A DNA stretch of 64,000 bases from Branchiostoma floridae (taxonomy: Eukaryota; Chordata; Leptocardii; Amphioxiformes; Branchiostomatidae), in assembly GCF_000003815.2 (NCBI RefSeq), contig NC_049994.1:655910-719909 (forward strand). Direction: 5' to 3'. This document shows, piece by piece, positions 9,835 through 21,300 of this stretch (positions within the stretch are counted from its first letter, which is position 1; every line of letters starts with the position of its first letter). Both the position numbers and the translations under genes were made by a program. The notes below the pieces were generated by a model. It had not been told where the DNA came from. It saw nothing but the letters and a program-made list of their open reading frames with translations, and searched no databases.

Positions 9835-12800
9835 ACGAGCGAAAAAAAAGTATCGGAGAACAAGCCGCACATCTGCTTGGGGATTACAGTTTTGGTCCAG
9901 GCGTGAAAGGAAAGTATGAAGACACTGTGGGGAGAGATATGACACCCAGTGACAATAAGTGCATGGATAGGTGAGACCAGAGGGTGACAGAACAGACAAG
10001 TACACACATAGTTGTGGAGCTGGTGGTGGAGTAGCTGTCAGCTCGGTTTCGATTAATCCTGTATTGCCAGTCTTGCTTCGATTGTAAATATGTTTCAAGC
10101 GTACCGATAGGATGCAAGCAGATTACAACAAAGGTGTACTAGTATTTCTTTTCCCATATAAAATGGGCTGGATGTATGATGTGAAATATTTTAGTCTAAA
10201 CCTATTAGGACTATGCCAGAACCTGAAAATTATTTTGCAGTGTCTCATTTCAAATCCATTCGCCTGAGCCATCAACACTTTGATAGCATTTGATGTAACA
10301 TTTGATTCTTTCTTGTTTTTGTTGTTTTGTCCTTGTCTTTAACTATCTGGGCATATGGACTTGGCTACGGGGTAATAAGTATATGATGATAAATAACATG
10401 TTACAAAGGAAATGTCCATCACATGGAGATCATTATACGATGTGTACAGTTTAATGACATTCATTGCCTTCTTTCGAGGATTTGTTTATCTCGTTGAACT
10501 TTCACCGAGAGCCCCCTGCAATGATATTCTAAGATCAGTGATATGGCATATACGCAGAGGAGGAAAATCCAACAACGTATATTATTTGGTCTTCAACAGA
10601 TGCTCTGTATCATTAAAGGGGGGAAAATTGGCCATGAGTTCATGTGATGTTTGTGGGTGTATAGTGATAACAATACTGTACGTTGCCTGCCTATCCTGTG
10701 ACCGTGGTGGCAAGCGTTATAATATTATATGATATATACATTGTGCGCAGGTGGTGGATTCGTTCTGAAACAATACAACCCTGGCGAAAACTTGGCCCAT
10801 TGACCTTATTGCAAAGTTCATAGCCAATTTCTAAAGCCTACCGTGGTGTATAATCTGCAAGGTGCACCGAAATTGCAAGATGACGTAACCAATGTGCTCA
10901 AAGAGAGGTCACTCCGGCAGATCTACGCCTGATATGGCCTCATGTATGGAAATGTAAGCCTGGATTATGTTTCTCCGGCCAATTTCGGTCACGCCTGCGC
11001 ATAGCGAAAAATGACGTAATTGTGAAGGATGACAACTCCTTTCTACCCTGAGGCAACGGTCTGTTGACGAGTAAACAAAGGCTCAAGTCAGTTGGCGTCC
11101 ACCCCGAAAAAATAGCTTGCAGGGGTATATTGATCCAGTCCAGTGACTGCAACATACAATGGCCCATTTCGGGCCTAACGACGTTAAGCATTAAGGAGGT
11201 GGCCTGAGACGTGGGTCTAGAGGTCTCGGAGAAAGACGACCCTGTGCACCGCGACCCGGGAACCACGGGAAGAAAAGATGTACACCTTAACAAGTGACAC
11301 GAGTACAAAGAGGGCCTGTCGTGGCCCAATGTGACCGCGTCTCATTGGACAATAGCCTAATTATGATTGACATTTTGGCGCCTATTTGTCCCCGGTAACA
11401 GAGCTGGCAAACAACCCACTGTACGGTGTACATGCCCACACAACACAGGTGATCATTGCGCCAACATCGCTTGTTTTCACTCCATAGTTGTTTACAACTG
11501 GACAGACAATTCAGCAGGCCGGGGGGGGGGGGGGGTGGTCTTTAATACATGCATTGCATGGATTCGCGCCTGTAGTATCAGTTTCTTTAGAGGCACAGGT
11601 GACCGTGTTTTTGCCTGTGTTTTGTTTGCTGTGACGGGTTGGAAAAGACAGGTAATATATACAGATTTACGGGAAAGGAAAACCTTTAAAGATATCCTCT
11701 GTCCCAGATGTGACCAGAGTTAGTGCATGCCCCAGCCAGACTTTCCACATAAGCACCAATAAGCCTTGCCTGGGGCCCAAATCCCCGGACAAACACGATC
11801 GCTTTGTTTCCCACAAATCGTGTCGAGTGCGTTTGGCGCGAAATAAAGGCGGAGCAAAGTGACAATTGAAACACGGAGTCTTCTGTTCTTATAAAAACCC
11901 CTTCCATAGGTAAGTGCAATACGCCACATTATGGATCATTCTAGGCTTTTAACACAGATTACAATAATAGCCGTGCGAGCAGGGATCAAATTTATCATTC
12001 AGTGCACAGTGCGTGCTTCCGCTGTGGTGTAGGGTGTCTGGCCTGCGCGCCAGGTAAAATATGCTTTGTACAAGAGGCTGAGAACACGACACGCGGAGCA
12101 AACTAGACAGCGTCCGAACATATTAAGTAGCAGCCTCTCCTCGTGAAGACACGTCAATCATTCGGAAACTCACCTGACCAGCGCGGGTAAGACGCCAGCC
12201 GTAATGAAAACACGTTCGACCAATGTCGCCCATTATTATGCTTTATCCTCGCATACTCCCAAGTCCCATGGCGACTCCCTCTATCGTTAATTTGTTGTAT
12301 TCTTTTAGTCCCCAGATTATGTTTACCGTTGCGCAGACTGAGAGTATGGAAGACCGCAGTATAAAGACAATGAAGATAGTCGTGTCCGGAAAAAACAAAC
12401 ACCACAAGTTCTAAAGCTTCCTTTGTGTCATATCAGCAAATGACTCGCATTCTTCCGTGTGAAACGCACGTCCCAATTAAGTTGCCCACACTATATTTTG
12501 ATCAATCGTGTTTTAACGAAGATCTTTGGGAACTGCAGCCGAATAATATATACTCCCGGTTAGGTGCAGCTCCTTTATGGAATATGTGTCCACGAGACAG
12601 AAGGATTCAAAGAAGATCAGATGTACATGTAGTACTAGTAGTATTCATTAATTCAGGGTGCAATAAGCAAATACTTAAGCTGTGTGTAGAGCGAGCAAAA
12701 ACAACTACTTTGTAAATAATGTAGAGGCGCCTGGGCACTGAGTCACACACAGTCCGATGTGGTTACGTCATACATACAGAACAACTGCCAGGGTCAGCAG

Positions 12801-13219
12801 AGGCCAGACCACCGACTGAGCCGATTGTGCGGCCGAGGCTGTGGGGAGGGTTCTCATTGTTGTGTGCAATCCAACGACGTGTTTCTTACGGATGATATGT
12901 TGTCAGCGTGGTGTGAGGCGAAGAGTTGGAAAGGGTCAAGTTCAAGACTTGCACTTGATCTTCTTACATAACTACTACAGTACAGAGCACAGACGGAAAA
13001 CCCAAATGACAGGCGTATAGCGAGTACCTACAATGTGAGTTTGGCTGGACAGGTGCAGGTAGAGGAGACCATTGCAAAAGGTACCTCATGGCTTACATAC
13101 AGCATTACAGGCTGCAAGAAGCAACATGACACAGGCAGGTGTGGAACCAACAGCACATACATGACTGCACAGTACAGGTTGGAGGGGCACTACACAGGCA
13201 GGCATGTAGCAAAGAAATA
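9835..13219. other. no gene recognised
   Basis: Several frames of 60-130 codons exist on both strands, but none shows a family signature, flanking splice sites or a conserved core. A G run of about 16 bases lies at 11521-11536. Nothing else supported. Confidence 0.4.
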
Positions 13220-13305
13220 CAGTCAAACCTGTATATAGCGGCCACTCAAGGGACTGGAGAAATGTGGCCACTATAGACAGGTGGCTACTATAGAGAAAAT
13301 GCTGA
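13220..13305 (+). mobile_element. solo end of a CAGTCAAACCTG-type DNA element
   Basis: TA|CAGTCAAACCTG at 13218-13231 repeats the terminus of the element at 6501-7476, followed by GTGGCCACTATAGACAGGTGG, a diverged version of the subterminal GGTCGTTGAGAA repeats. No partner end was found nearby, so it looks truncated. Confidence 0.5.
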
Positions 13306-14354
13306 TCAATTGACCACGAACAATAAGTTACACATGTTTTCATTTTCAGTACCAACTAATTTTTCTCATCAAGTAACGTTCTCTTGATCGTCTCACAATT
13401 CAACTGACCTAGCCAAAGTAAAATCTACCGAAAATGATTGATATTGCCAGGTGCAATGCTGGTTAACAGGCCGACAAAGACTTGCACTCTGCTGTTCAAG
13501 ATATGCGCACCTTCCGCTACCGCCAAATGACCCTATCGGGAACTCCAAATCCTCGCAAACTACGATTTCAAACCCGGCGCAGGGCATCGTACTTTTACAT
13601 CTTGCAAGACATTTCAATTATGAAGTCAAGGTTTACACAAATCCTAATCAACAATTTATTTGTTGTATTTGGGCTGATTTCTACTGCATGTATGTCTATT
13701 CTCTCTCGCTGGGGAGTTCGGATGTGTATTGACTTGTCTGGCATTTTTAGTCGATGAAAACCCACAAACGTCCAACATATTACTCTCAAAGCAGAGGTTA
13801 GGCTCCGGCTGTTTTCTGACGTTTTATTAGGCGTTTTTATCGGGCTGTCTATTTTGTACTGAAATCTTGTCTCCCGGCTTAGGCTTAAACAGCCAAACCC
13901 TAACCTCTGCTTGAAGAGTATAATTAAGGGTTAATGTCCGGCTCGCTGTCATAACGCCCGGGCCTTTGCTATAACCACCGAATAAAACCAAGTGAGCGAA
14001 ACGTGAAACGTTATTATCATATAGCCTACCCAAACTTGCAAACTCGTGTATGACGCATAGATCATTTGGTACTATACGTGTGAATTCCTTTCTTGAATTT
14101 CTGAAAATTCGCATTCGTTCTTTGGTACATACATTTGTAAGGAGATTACAGATTGTATTTTGAAACCAAAATTTCCACAGAAAATATTTGAAACATTGCA
14201 ATCTTTGGCTTTTTAGAACAACAAAACTCACCATCATTGTTAACAGATTAAAGGAAGGAGCCATTCGCCCTTGCAGTCTGTACTTATTCTCTCTGCTCTG
14301 GCCTATGTTTCGCTCTTTTTGATTGGCCAATGCCTGCATATCCCTTACTTTCCT
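13306..14354. other. no gene; dispersed repeat relics
   Basis: A segment around 13790-13920 has AGCAGAGGTTAGG at one side and CCTAACCTCTGC at the other, an inverted pair typical of a small non-autonomous element. The 202-codon minus-strand frame that overlaps it has no recognisable domain. Confidence 0.4.
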
Positions 14355-14462
14355 GTGTATCGCTCCTTCTGATTGGTCAGAATGAATCGACACCGACACG
14401 GTTGTCGATTTGCATTGATTTCGGTGTCGATTCATTCTGACCTATCAGAAGGAGTGATACAC
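14355..14462. repeat. hairpin, 42-bp inverted arms with 24-nt loop
   Basis: Arms 14355-14396 and 14421-14462 are inverted copies with only 2 mismatches in 42; the core of the arm is GAATGAATCGACACCGA. A weaker relative of the left arm occurs just upstream near 14310. Confidence 0.85.
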
Positions 14463-16259
14463 ACCGGGCTGGCCGGTGTCACAGCGATCTCGCCCCCCGC
14501 CCCCGAAATCGATAGCAATCTCGCCCCCTCTAAAAAACTGTGCTATCGCGAACGTATGAATCAACACCATCTACGGTACGGAATAAGTCAGGTATATGTT
14601 TTCAATTCGTCACAATATTTTCTTTCTTGTGCAGAAAACATTTCCAAAGCACCAACAAAAACACAACACTATCTACGCGCAAGTTAATATACCTGTTCCT
14701 AAAAGCTACAAAAACACTTGTAAGTCCTGTAAAGTAACAGTCTTTAGAAACATTGATACAGGCACTTCATAATTCTTTTGTGGTCAACGATAGAGACGCG
14801 TATTGGGAGATAAAGGCTGGGAGGACAGGTTGATACAATGAAAAATATCTTATGTCGAGACTAAGAATACCAAGAGACCCAACCCTTCGAATTCCAGTTC
14901 GAAACAAGTCCAACTATATCAATACCATATCATTTAATCTAGTTAACATTAACACTATGGTTAGAGTTATGTATCGGACTCGTGTACTTAATGTTATATC
15001 ATTCTGAAACTGCATTTTGTGCTTTGTATTTTTGCCTGGTGGCTTGTTGCCTTGTACTTGCCTTGCCTTGTTCCACTACCATTTTACATAGAAATAAGAG
15101 CAGACAAGAATTGTACAAGCTGATATTTAGAGATGCCCATGATCATGCCCTTTATTTTCCTCATTAGTATGTATAGCTAAATATTCATTACGTAAGAATG
15201 CCAGAGTTCTACATGTTGTTACCACTACCAGTTCCTGTATCAGTTTGTATAGAAATGAGAGAATACAAAATACATAGGCACATTTTCCTAATTGGTATGC
15301 AAATACGCTAATCAAAATCAATCAAGAATATGAGAGATGATCTATTGCTAGACATATTGTGACAACTGCCAACCTGATTGTGCTCTTTTTTCTGCATGTG
15401 TAGTGTATTGATTTACATGTTCCTCTGGTGCCATTTGGGTCCAATTGAGCTAATATGTTTTCCATTTAAAAATTGTTATATCTAAATTCAATGTCTAGAC
15501 GTAGCTTTGTCCAATTTAAAATCCGAAAACGGCATTTTGCTCGGGGCTACAACTTCAGTGCCAAACTTCAGATTGCCATCACAACAAGGGTGGTGTTTAA
15601 AAAGCACAGACGACGTGAGGATTATAAAGAAAGGAGTGATGATAAGGTTTGGACCTAAAAAAAACCTTGGCGTTAAAATAGGTATTGAGATCTGCGATCG
15701 CAGGTACAAAAGCGCCCACAAAGGCAGTTCGGAGCTTGTGTACGCACAAGAACGTGACGTGTACTCTGACGTAATAAAGGTCTCCATGCGTTTTTTATGC
15801 AAGGAGAGACACCAAGAAGGACGTCCAAGCAACCCTGGCTCTATTTGGGCTACGCATGCTCAAATATGGAAAATAGCGATACTCTCTCACAAGTCGGTAC
15901 ACACGTGATCGAACAATAAGCGTAAAACAAAAGTCAACCTCAAGTCGATCGTGATCAATCAAATACACAACGATGACTGTAGTCCTGCAAATATAATAAA
16001 AGTTTTGAAACTCCCAGTTCCGCCGACCATGTCTTGTTCACTTTTCGATGTCAATAATGAAGTGACGAAAACCATCTGTTGCCCCTTCCAGGGTACTTTC
16101 TACAATTTCTACATCGACCGTTGGTTTTATGCTTCTTAACGTATCATGTCTTTGTTTTATTTTATTTTATACTCCTGGTTGTAGCATTAACCCAAACAGG
16201 AGTTAGTTACTCATTTTCACCTGAGTGAAGTGAGTAAAATTGTTTCAAGTGCATTTCGC
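14463..16259. other. no gene recognised
   Basis: Unremarkable AT-rich sequence with short frames only. No conserved coding segment or structured repeat seen. Confidence 0.4.
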
Positions 16260-16350
16260 AAGGGCACAAAATGGCGGCACATAAACAGATTCGGACCCAG
16301 AACCTCTAGATTATTCATTGGACACTCTGCCGACTGCGCCACACGCCCCC
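16260..16350 (-). mobile_element. tRNA-derived SINE head or tRNA relic
   Basis: On the minus strand 16341-16325 reads TGGCGCAGTCGGCAGAG (A box) and 16298-16288 reads GGGTCCGAATC (B box). The 3' side does not pair with the GGGCGTG 5' strand, so there is no working acceptor stem. Best read as the head of a SINE different from that at 3.9-4.1 kb. Confidence 0.6.
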
Positions 16351-16884
16351 AAAATATTGATACTGTACTCAAAGGGCTGGTGAAGGGAGTATTTGTTTCG
16401 AAGGTGCGTAAAATAGAGGATTAGGCTGTTTCTATATCGGTTTGTTTTGGAAAGCGGGAGACCGAACTGGTTGGGCTCTTTGCAGCTTTTAAATTGGATT
16501 TTCTCGAGGCGGGAACCTGAATCGGAACTGAGAATGGAGAGGGGACCTCGTGAGTTACTATCTATTTACGTAAATAATCAATTAAGCTCATTACATAAAC
16601 AAGAGCAGTCCGTGAAACATTTTCTTCAGTTACAACATCTATCGTTCACTTACAAATCGACTATACCATACCAGATCGTAGAAAGCAGTTATACAGCGTA
16701 CAAATAATTTTTTATTCATCTAAAACTAAACTCATCGTGAATTAGGATAACTATCTACTATAGTGGTCTCAATTAGCGACATAACGTTATAGTTATATAG
16801 CAACATAACCACATGTTCATTCTTCTGTTGAGTGCATGTAACGTTATTCGGAACATCAGCTTGTGACACGACCATGTAATTCAG

Positions 16885-17043
16885 TAGCCTCTGCCAGGCT
16901 TCTTGGATCGGTAGAATCATTATCCTCACCACGTGGTGAGGAAACGTACTCTTCTGGCCGGCTAACTTCCCTAGCGTACTATAGACTCTATTTGTCCAAT
17001 TTGTACAATTAGACCACCGATCCACGAAGCCTGGTAGAGGCTA
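16885..17043. mobile_element. 159-bp MITE with 9-bp target duplication
   Basis: Terminal inverted repeats start TAGCCTCTGCCAGGCTTC (left) and TAGCCTCTACCAGGCTTC (right, reverse complement) and extend to about 28 bp through GGATCGGT. The element is flanked on both sides by a perfect GTAATTCAG (16876-16884 and 17044-17052). It has no coding capacity. A 9-bp duplication is typical of Mutator-like (MULE) elements; the superfamily call is inference. Related end motifs lie at 5.58, 6.36 and 29.47 kb. Confidence 0.85.
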
Positions 17044-17052
17044 GTAATTCAG

Positions 17053-18080
17053 GACTAATTGAACAAAAAAAGATACCAAACATGCAAATGAGGAGCAAAA
17101 AAGAAATGAGCAAAGTTGGTCCCAGCTGTATGATGACTAGGCACAATGATTAGCTATTATCATATAGCCAGACTACGTCGACCAATGAGAAGGCACAATT
17201 TTCTCCATAACCCAGGTCATTAACATCGCATTTTTCCTGTAAGGTTCCCAGTTGGCCGATTTTATGTATCGTTACCAGTACTTGGAGGTTTTTTTTTTAT
17301 TCGATTCTAAAGAACTTTCTTGCAGTGATATAGACAGATTCATTTGAACGTGATGGTTAATGAAGTAAGCAAGAATTAAATTACCAACGTAAAACAACGG
17401 TAAATTCTGTAAATAACATTGATATCATTTCTCACCTACCCCCTATTTTACACATGGTACAGCCATAAAAAACAGGAACATCAGAAACATCAAAACAGAT
17501 CAGCAAACAATGTAGCTGGCACAAACTAGTATAAAAGAGATCTGATTATAAGTAGAGATCTAGAGTTGTATTCAGACCAAAATGTGTACTTGTTGCTTTG
17601 TCGCGATATTGAAGAAAATTGCACTGAAATGTGGTATAGAGGTGCATTTTCTATGTTTAATCACATGTTTGCATGTATCAACAAACGGTTTCACTCACAT
17701 TTGCGGTATAGACAACTTTAGGATTTCATTTTAACACATATTTGGTGCTTCGATCATTTCCCCTGACATTAAAACCAAATGACAGGAATTTGGCATGACG
17801 TTGCAATGTGAGTATTCATATGGCTTATTTCACAGTTTTGGCAAATACTACATGTATACTTAAAATTACTCTTTTTTCTCCTATGCGTGTGTATTACTTG
17901 TATAAATCCGATGATGAAATATGCTCTTTGGATGTCTGTGGCATCAGTGTATACCTACGTCTCTCATTGAAAAGTTTGATACTCATTGATTATTATTGAT
18001 TTTAAATGGATTTTGTTTGTTTCTTATTTGTTTTCACACCACATATATATATAACGTTACATACGTTATCTAATCCGTTC
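17053..18080. other. no gene recognised; 3' flank of the M13-family gene
   Basis: AT-rich intergenic sequence downstream of the minus-strand gene that ends at 18263. Nothing supported. Confidence 0.4.
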
Positions 18081-18086
18081 TTTATT
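18081..18086 (-). terminator. candidate poly(A) signal of the M13-family gene
   Basis: AATAAA on the minus strand about 177 nt beyond the stop codon of the M13-family gene. Confidence 0.5.
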
Positions 18087-18262
18087 TGGGGTGAATAATT
18101 GGGAAAAGCCAATTTGGGACTGGGGAGATCGGGCAATGTAAAGACCACCGTAAACAATGATTCGCAATGGTGCAGCTGCGTGGTAACCACTTTGGACTAG
18201 TAGTAGTGACATATTCACGACAAAGTAAGACATCTTGTTGGTGACTGGTGTAGTTGCGCGTA

Positions 18263-18362
18263 TCAAAACACTTGGCATCTGTCTTCCCGGTTCATGTTGT
18301 CATTAAGACTGCACTGGAACGCCTGTGTAAATTCTCTTGTCTGTTGAAGTACGCCAAACACC
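18263..18362 (-). CDS. M13-family gene, exon 17 (C-terminus)
   Basis: Residues 746 (part) to 778 and the stop. [17 protein letters not shown] then [10 protein letters not shown] matches the family end (R)VxGxLxNxxEFxxAFxC..xxxMNPxxKCxVW. Both C-terminal cysteines are kept, but the invariant last Trp is Phe. It is separated from exon 16 by a 7.8-kb intron that houses the large inverted repeat. Acceptor GTGTTTCAG|G. Confidence 0.93.
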
Positions 18363-21300
18363 CTGAAACACACAATTAATGTAGATAAAAAAATTAGCAT
18401 GTGATATACGAGCAGATCTATAATCCGGCTTGGTTTATGCGTCCTTTTGCAGCGTTTGTACTTTTAGTGTTATGCATGGTAACCAATATAGAAAGATGTC
18501 CTTAACCATTTTAAAGATGTCCTTAACCATTTTGTCCTTAACTTATATCATGAAAAAAACCATTATGCTACCATCACTTGGCAGTTCGTAGATCATTCTG
18601 CATCTTGATGCACGACAGACTGAAGATGCTCCAATGAACTTCCAACTCATTTAACTCCTAAACGACTGATCATATGACCACCAAAGTTTTGGAGAAAGAT
18701 ATAGACTTACAATGTGAGTAGTGATGTCCGCTGATACAGGGCAATTCTTTTGTTCCTATGCAAATGATAGACCGTCCTGTATTATAGGATTTGATTCCTA
18801 TAAGTATGCAAATGATAGACCAATCATTTATAGACCAGCTTGAGGTATGCGGAAATATGGGGCAGTTCTTTTGTTTCTCTGCAATATTATAGACCAATTC
18901 AAGAAATGAACTTTTGAGGTCAAACCCAGGGGATGACATTATTGAGGTATGGGGGACGTCATAACAAGTCTAGACACGTCTCAGCTCTTAAAGTAGGTTT
19001 TCTTGTGCACATGCGACATTGGATTCGTATTTCCTGTCGAGAATCTTCACGAGATGGCTGTATCAGATCACGGAGATTAGTTCCACTTACCTGTTTTTGA
19101 CTTACCGTCAACATCGTTTGTGCAGACCCCGACGTGCAGGCCTACTACAGCGCCAACTCCTAACTCCGGAGTGACTCCGGAGTAGCTCCGAAGTACATGA
19201 GTAAGTGTATGTGTGCTATTTTACTCGTCATGCACGGTACCTGTATAACTTAGAACAACTAACATACCCGGGTACAGTTCATTTTCACTCATGATCGTGG
19301 GTACAATGGACAATCTGTACGTACATCAAACGTTAATGATGTTATTAGTTTAATCGGCCATTTATCACTTTTCCAGGACCAGTCCATAATTAAGGTCGGC
19401 GTTGGGTTGGGAGTAGCTTGGCAATAAGAATCTAGCTTATTATATCTCCAGTTCGCTCCACTGGTCGCCTCTAAGTAGAATATAACTTTCCCGAACTTTA
19501 TAAAATCTATAGTCACTTGGTGCAGAAGATCGCGACTTTTAAAGACAAAGACTTTTAAAGTCTCAGATAACCTAACTCCCATCATGGTTTGGAGAAGGTC
19601 GGGAAGTTATGATTGGCGATGACAGGGTCTTTATTACATTGCTGATGCAGACAAACCTCGATGCTGGAAACAGTCCTTTACATTACGACCCCCCTCCCCC
19701 TCCGCATGATGGATCATCTCTCATGCTCAGCCATTCTGCACGTCTCCAGTTATCCTGCTGACATTACATAATAGCTCTTGATAACAGGATGAGTTGTCAA
19801 CTAAAACATGGTGACTAATTTCACTGATAGTCATGAATTCTTTGCAACTGAACTGAATATCAGCAAAACCCATCAGTCAGTCACTGCCATGCTTTTGTGC
19901 GTGTAGGTAAATAATGCAGGAGTGCATTTGTAAATGAAAATAGGAAATGCTGCATTTCTTTACCCGTAGCCGACCATATGCATGGTCTCTCGGTGTCATT
20001 GGTCGTTTCCCAACCTACCCATAATTGAGGCATGATTCGCTCCAGAAACTACCCTGGATATCAGAGTACAACTTAGCCGGCTAAGGGATCTCCCCGGGCC
20101 GACTAAAGTCGGTTTACGGGGCTATGTTGCTAGCGGCTCGGGAAAGAACCGTAGCCGCGAGCGCTGTTCTCTGGATACCAGGGTATCCAGAAACGTACAT
20201 AAATCACACATGGCTCACTCACTATACAGGCGACCGTTCTCCCAAACCGTGTACAACCACACAGATCGCCACCCAACAGACCGAGAACGGAAACACTGCC
20301 ACGAAAGAGCCGTAGAAAGGAGAAACTGTCTGGAAGCTAATGTCGACCTCATACTGACCTCGTTATGGTGCTAGGTTGGAAATATGGAGAATTCAGGTTA
20401 CAAACGAAACGAAACCCTCTTGTTGTTTTCATTTTGAGAGAGCTGGGAAACGGTGGTGGATCTGATAAGAGGGAGTAGATAGAGCCACAAAATTTTGCGA
20501 CTTTGGCGGCAATAATTTCTTAAAGTTTAGATAGTTTCCATGTGTTTGTGTTGCCATAGCAACTGACGAAGTCGTTAGTTTCGGTTCTTACAATGTATTT
20601 TTCAGGTTTCCTTGCTACATTACTACATGAATAAAATCTTATGTAATTGAGTTTATTTTTCATACATAGATATGCATAAGTTATGCTATTATAGTAGCGT
20701 CATCGGCCAAAATCCAAGATGGCGGATCATTGTACCAGATCATGCCAGCTAATCAACTCTTAAAATTCGTAACTACTGTACCTGTTATTTTTCCATCCAA
20801 AAACGTTGAAATGAATGTGTTTAGTCTATTTACGAGGTCCTTTGCGATTGTTCGCAGACAAAGAAGTGTTTTTGGAACTTCAAGTTGGCTGACCCAAGAT
20901 GGTGGATCCACCTGTTATCTTCAACATTTATGACGTTGACAACAGAAGTGGTAGCAGAGATTATTATTCTATAGCAATCTACACTTTCTGTTACATTTTG
21001 TAGCATATCTTGAAGTTTTCTGGGAATAACCTTTTTTCACATTGATGACGTCATAATTACGCTACATTGACGTCACATTTGTTATATCACATTAGTAGTG
21101 ATGTCCGTTGATACAGGGCAATTCTTTTGTTCCTATGCAAATGATAGACCGTCCTGTATTATAGGATTTGATTCCTATAAGTATGCAAATGATAGACCAA
21201 TCATTTATAGACCAGCTTGAGGTATGCGGAAATATGGGGCAGTTCTTTTGTTTCTCTGCAATATTATAGACCAATTCAAGAAATGAACTTTTGAGGTCAA

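Noticed and set aside
13827-14435. 202-codon minus-strand frame as a gene
   Set aside because: It crosses an inverted repeat and dispersed-repeat relics and shows no known motif.
16260-16350. Functional tRNA gene
   Set aside because: A and B boxes are present, but no acceptor stem can form.
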